From contig NC_134464.1 of NCBI RefSeq assembly GCF_047948215.1, positions 6,396,001-6,460,000 of the forward strand: a stretch of 64,000 bases of DNA, read 5' to 3'. Each line of letters begins with the position of its first letter. Position 1 is the stretch's first letter. This DNA is from Lycorma delicatula (Eukaryota > Arthropoda > Insecta > Hemiptera > Fulgoridae). A model generated the notes under the pieces. The model ran no database searches. It was not told the origin of the DNA and saw only the letters and a program-made list of their open reading frames with translations. The position numbers and the translations under genes are program-made. Of this stretch, positions 1-64,000 are shown one piece after another.

Positions 1-662
1 ACAAGAACAAAACAAAAGTAATGAAATGTAGCAGAAATAATGTAGATGGACCGCTGAATATAAAAATAGGAAGGTAAAAGATGACGGAGGTAGAAGAATT
101 CTGTTATTTGGGAAGTAGAATAACTGAAGATGAACAAATCAGGAGCGGTATAAAATGCCATATAGCACAGGCAAAACGAACCTTCAGTCAGAAATATAAT
201 TTTCTTACATCAAAAATTAATTTAAATGTCAGGAAAACATTTTTGAAAGTATATGTTTGGAGCATAGCTTTATATGGAAGTGAAACTTGGATGAGCGGTG
301 CACCTGAAAAGAAAAGATAAGAATCTTTTGAAATGCAGTGTTATAGGAGAATGTTAAAAATCAGGTGGTTAGATAAAGTGACTGATGAAGAGGTATTGCA
401 GCAAACTGGAAGAAAGAAGCATTTGGAAAAAATATAGTTAAAAGAAGAGATGACTTATAGGCCACATCTTAAGGCATCCTGGAATATTAGCTTTGATATT
501 GGAGGGACAAGTAGATGAGAAAAATTGTGCAGGCAGGCAGGCAACATTTGGAATATATAAAACAAATTTTTAGGGATGTAGGATGTAGGGGGTATACCGA
601 AATGATATGACTAGCACTAGATAGGGAATCTTGGAGAGCTGCATCAAACCGGTCAAAAAAAT
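1..662 (+). pseudogene. Non-LTR retrotransposon RT, 3' end remnant
   Basis: The 3' end of a LINE-type reverse transcriptase ORF, broken by stops and frameshifts. Readable pieces in order: EEFCYLGSRITEDEQIRSGI, AKRTFSQKYNFLTSKINLN, SIALYGSETW (81-320), then ESFEMQCYRRMLKIRW with VTDEEVLQQTG (318-420), then GHILRHPG, IEGQVD and a tail like RESWRAASN near 620-650. These are typical of the region after the RT catalytic core in endonuclease/RT LINEs. The catalytic part lies off the left edge or was lost by 5' truncation. It sits in a BMS1 intron in sense orientation. Confidence 0.72.
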
Positions 663-1097
663 AGAAATGTAAATAAGTATATAGAAACAAAATAATCTGC
701 TGTTTTCTGTGAGAAATGTTGGATAATTTATACACTGTCTTTACTAAGTAGGGATATTGATATATTTAAATTTATTTATCGATACGTAACAAAATTGTAA
801 GATTTATTTATACCGTAAAAAGTCATCTTATATTTCTCTTTAACATAGAAGTTAAATTATTCTTGTTTTTCTAAAGTTATCTTAATTTCTGATATATGTA
901 TACAAGCTTATTGAGATAGATAAAAGGAATGAAATGGTAGATGAAAAATATTATTTTCTTATTAACCATATTATCTAAATAAACTTCAGAAGTAAATCAT
1001 GCTGTTGTGGGAATAAGCCATTATATTAATTTTTAAAATAATTTTGCCTTTATTTATTTTGTGCTTGATATTATTGTACATTGTTTCTTGTTTTTAG

Positions 1098-60657
<59,560 letters not shown>

Positions 60658-61179
60658 GTAATCATATTTGATATTTACTTACACTTTTTTTTTATGTTTG
60701 TGTAATGAAATGTAATTTAAATAATCCAAATTATTAAAAACAAAAAAGGGATTGAAATTTGCATTTAGAGTATTGATTTTTGGAAGTAATAAAAATTTTA
60801 TTTAAAATACATATAAGTATGCCATTATTCTCTGGTGTAACCATTTATTTTTTCATTGACCCTTTTAATGCTTATCACCGGTCTGCAAGAGTTTTGTTAC
60901 ACAGATAATTGTGATTTATTGTGTTTTTTATTATGAATCCAAATATAACCGTAAAAATTTGACCTTAGGGCTTCATTTTTTATATTTGTCACTGTAAAAA
61001 AATATTAAGACAATTATTAAAAAAAAAAAAAAAAACACTTGCCAAGATATTTTATGATTCAATGCTGGTATTAATAATACAATTCAAATGTCTGAAAATA
61101 TTTATAAATGATTCACAGTGGAATAATTTGAAGGAATAATCATTGTGATTAATAAGGTATTGCTGCATAGAATGGCATC

Positions 61180-62471
61180 TACGAGGGTGAATAAAATTTA
61201 ATTGGTAATTTTGTTTTGCTATACTTTGCAGCAAGCAGTTCCGAGCTGGATGGTTGAGTGGGGGGAGTTAATGTTCAGTGTGTTAGAGAAGGAGAACTAG
61301 CTTTGTTAGCTCTTCTGCTCTGTCCTGTCATCAGTACAGCCATGAGTGAGCAAGAGTGTTTATCATCTGTTACACAATGTATTATCATAAAATTTTTTAA
61401 CTAATGAAGGCATTAAACCTGGGTAAATTTTAACTCATTTAAAGGTACAGTTTGGAGATGCTACACTCTCCCAGAACCGAGTGTATACGTGGGCCAGACA
61501 ATTTAAGGGTGGGCAAGAAAGTGTAGAAAACAAAAGTCATGATCGATTGCACAATGTCAAGTCTGACAGCTGACAACATATGTGCCGGTCAAGAGCTTAT
61601 CAAAGGTGGTCACTGGTTCACTCTTGAAGAAATTGCATCAGAAGTGGGTATCAGCTATGCGAGTGCTCAAAACATTATCGCTGATCATCTTAGCTTTAGA
61701 AAAATTAGTGCTTGATGGGTTCTGAGGTTGTCGATCGAAAATCAAAAGCAGGTCAGATTGGAGATCTGTGAGAGACTTCTGATTCGATTTCGGCAAAGGG
61801 ACAATTTTTTGAGGTGCAACATCACATGTGATGAGATATGGATCCATCATTACACTCTGGAGTCAAAACTGGTGAGTAGGGGTGGCAAAGGAAGGATGAG
61901 GGCTGCCCAGCGAAGGCCAAAACTGTCAGTTGGAAAAGCTCTTAATGATTTTTTTTGACTCAAGCGGAGTTTTACTCATTGATTTTCTCCACAATCAGTG
62001 AATGGTGAATACGGCTTACCATTGCCAGTTGATACAGTCAGCAAAAGCTGCCTACCAAAACAAAAGACAGAGTATGCCCATCAGAGATGTCATCCTTCAT
62101 GACAACAACCAGGCCGCACACCGCAATTTTGACAAGGAATAAATTGGAAAAGATGCAGTGGGAAACACTCGACTACCCTCCCTAAAGTGCAGATTAGTCC
62201 CCCTGTGACTATTTTTTGTTTACGCCCTCGAAAGAATCACTTGGAGGAGAATGATTTGAAAACAATGAAGACGTGAAGGAGCACATGTGCAATTAAAAAG
62301 GTCCTCAAACCTTTTATGAATAAGGAATATTCAAGCTTCCAAATTGTTGGCAAAAGTGTGTAGATCGTGCAGGAGACTATATAGAGAAATGTTGAAGGTA
62401 TGAATTGTGTATATTATTAATCTATAAATGTATAAAAAAGAATTAGCATTTATGTTTTATTCATCCTCATA
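61180..62471 (+). mobile_element. Mariner-family transposon with both TIRs and TA duplications, inactive
   Basis: The left end CGAGGGTGAATAAAA at 61182 mirrors the right end, which read leftward from 62469 gives TGAGGATGAATAAAA. TA flanks both sides (61180-61181, 62470-62471), length about 1.29 kb. Plus-strand transposase: MSEQECLSS at 61341, SLTADNICAGQELIKGGHWF then TLEEIASEVGISYASAQNII (61560-61680), SIENQKQVRLEICERLLIRF (61728), CDEIWIHHYTLESK (first Asp), LHDNNQAAHRN (about 62098, second Asp). At least five stops or frameshifts. Confidence 0.88.
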
Positions 62472-62899
62472 TATTAACTGTTTACTATGATTTATTCCTT
62501 GCACAAAAAATAAATTTATCACAGCAATATGATTAAAAATTTGTAAGCCTGTATTAATGATGAAATAATTGATATAATAGTCACTTCAGGCACTATTTTT
62601 ACTGTGAAATAACCCAGTCCAGAGAATCAGTTTTGTTCTCGCTTTCATGCAGATACAATCGTGAGTTATGTCTTTGTTTTAGTCTTACTTTTTTATACAG
62701 ACTTACCATTTTTGTTGTTTCATTTATACTTTTTTTTTTTCAATTGATAGTTTGTATAAAAATACCTTGTAGTTGTACAAATCATTTTAACAATTTTTGT
62801 ATGTATATGGTGAGTTGTGGCTGTAATTAGATCAGGTCAAGTCTTGGACCACTCATGTCTGTTGTAATTCTTGTGTAACTTTATTAAGTAAGCAGTTGG

Positions 62900-63977
62900 C
62901 TAAGCAGGAAGCTGTGACATTATTTTTGTTGTTCCTGTGGTTTGGAGAGAGCCTAAGAACCACTTGATAGACTTATTTTTGTATCACAAAAATCAAAAGC
63001 ATCACAAATAAATTCAATAAATCTGTTGTATTTCTTCCTCTGCTATAAGACCTATCCATACAGTGAAGAGTTAGATGTTACACATTTCCACCAGAAACAT
63101 GAAGTTTAGAAGAAAAGTTTAGAAGATGATCCAGATTTCCTAGGCGAGAGCACTGAATCTCACAAAATTACTCAACAGAACTTCTGATTTGGTTAATTAT
63201 CGTAATTTGTCCAAATGCAGTTAGAGTAACTGTCTGTTAACTCAAGATTAACAAGCTGGAACCTCCTTGAAAGTGAAACTAAAATTTCTTTTATTAGGCA
63301 GAAAGAATTTCTTAACCTGTTCTTACAAGATAATATAGTATACTGCAATGATGTAAATTCTTTATAGGATTTACTAGGACAGCTTCACAATGGAAATGAG
63401 AAACCATCAGTTTCTCTTGTTTTTTTTTACAGCATAGTTGTAGGAGAGTTTGATAATATGAAACCTTAACTTAGGATGACTCAGTATGAAAAGTATTCTT
63501 GGCACATATATTAGTATATATACTTATATATTAATTAGTATATATACTAATATAATTAGTATATATACTTATATATTAGTATATATTCTTGGCACATATA
63601 TTAGTATTCTTGGAGATTTAAAGGTGATAGCCATTTTATTAGATTTTAGCTCAATTATACTGAATGCAATTGTTTTTTATACGAGTGGGAAAGTAACAGG
63701 AAAACCACTACATTAGAAAGATTGAGCGAAGGGAGAAGCACTCATAGCGTGGCAGAAGAATGAGATTTTTTTGTCTATTTATATTCTTCCACTACTACAC
63801 AAAAAACTTGGTTTGATGAAAAATGTTGTCAAAACAATGGATCATAATGGCCAAAGTTTCTTATACCTTGTAACTTTCTCAGGATCACTAAGGCAAAATC
63901 AAAGAGGAATATTTGTTGGACCACAACTACATAAGCTAAAGAAGGATTTGAACTTAGAGAGGAGTTTAAATGACTGA
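62900..63977 (+). pseudogene. Fourth copy of the CYFC / DYCW-LKR family, runs to window edge
   Basis: Plus-strand pieces in family order: LDVTHFHQ-like and DPDFLGESTESHKITQQN (63070-63180), EFLNLFLQDNIVYCNDVN (63305-63360), LLGQLHNGNEKPSVSL (63368-63420), then IYILPLLHKKLGLMKNVVKT with MDHNGQSFLYL and NQRGIFVGPQLHKLKKDLNL (63771-63977), a good match to the family's YLPPLHIKLGLMK...GIFVGPQ segment. A (TATA)-rich insertion breaks the middle (63500-63610). The C-terminal DYCW-LKR end would lie downstream of the window. Confidence 0.7.
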
Positions 63978-64000
63978 GAACCAACATGAATATCACTTCA

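Noticed and set aside
60658..64000. Search for the next BMS1 C-terminal exon
   Set aside because: No frame resembling the basic C-terminal tail; region is mariner and repeat-family sequence.

Overview
The window is AT-rich eukaryotic genomic DNA from an arthropod, most likely an insect. The transposon content (many mariner copies, R1-like and other non-LTR retrotransposons, a tRNA-derived SINE of a type I associate with Hemiptera) makes a hemipteran my best guess, but the order is an inference.

One host gene dominates: the plus-strand orthologue of BMS1, the GTPase that drives small-subunit (40S) ribosome assembly in the nucleolus. Fourteen internal exons can be placed between 1098 and 60657. 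Every junction keeps the reading frame (about 905 codons, no internal stop), has a GT donor and AG acceptor, and reads in the order of the human/yeast protein: GTPase domain, AARP2CN domain, acidic linker, C-terminal domain. The start codon, the P-loop exon(s) upstream and the last basic C-terminal exon(s) lie outside the window. I see no other intact host gene.

The rest is intron filled with mobile elements, nearly all broken. From left to right: a non-LTR retrotransposon tail (1-662); a 4.7 kb DNA transposon with ~600 bp terminal inverted repeats and AATT target duplication, carrying heat-shock-element-like arrays (2439-7195); a Tc1/mariner-like 3' fragment, an inverted-repeat pair and a non-LTR endonuclease piece (7252-9498); a mariner (11.9-13.2 kb); copies of a protein family with CYFC and ADYCW-LKR motifs (13.2-16.6, 22.4-26.0 and 62.9-64.0 kb); a (CA)n tract (19.6 kb); two fused mariners (20.2-22.4 kb); an R1-like retrotransposon and another mariner (23.2-25.6 kb); a GC-rich island with histone-stem-loop-like repeats (27.9-28.7 kb); more non-LTR and Tc1/mariner pieces (30-32.9 kb); a PIF/Harbinger pseudogene (39.1-40.3 kb); a TIR-bounded Tc1/mariner-like element with an internal triplication (44.2-45.8 kb); an R1-like RT remnant (47.5-48.6 kb); a foldback pair (51.4-52.1 kb); a DDE transposase (55.8-57.1 kb); a non-LTR RT end (57.6-58.9 kb); a SINE (60.2 kb); and a mariner with TIRs and TA duplications (61.2-62.5 kb).

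No operon-like or defence system is present. The most interesting signals are the heat-shock-element arrays inside the long-TIR transposon, a set of very short-loop hairpins inside decayed transposase genes that look like templated snap-back insertions, and the tandem histone-3'-stem-loop look-alikes at 28 kb.
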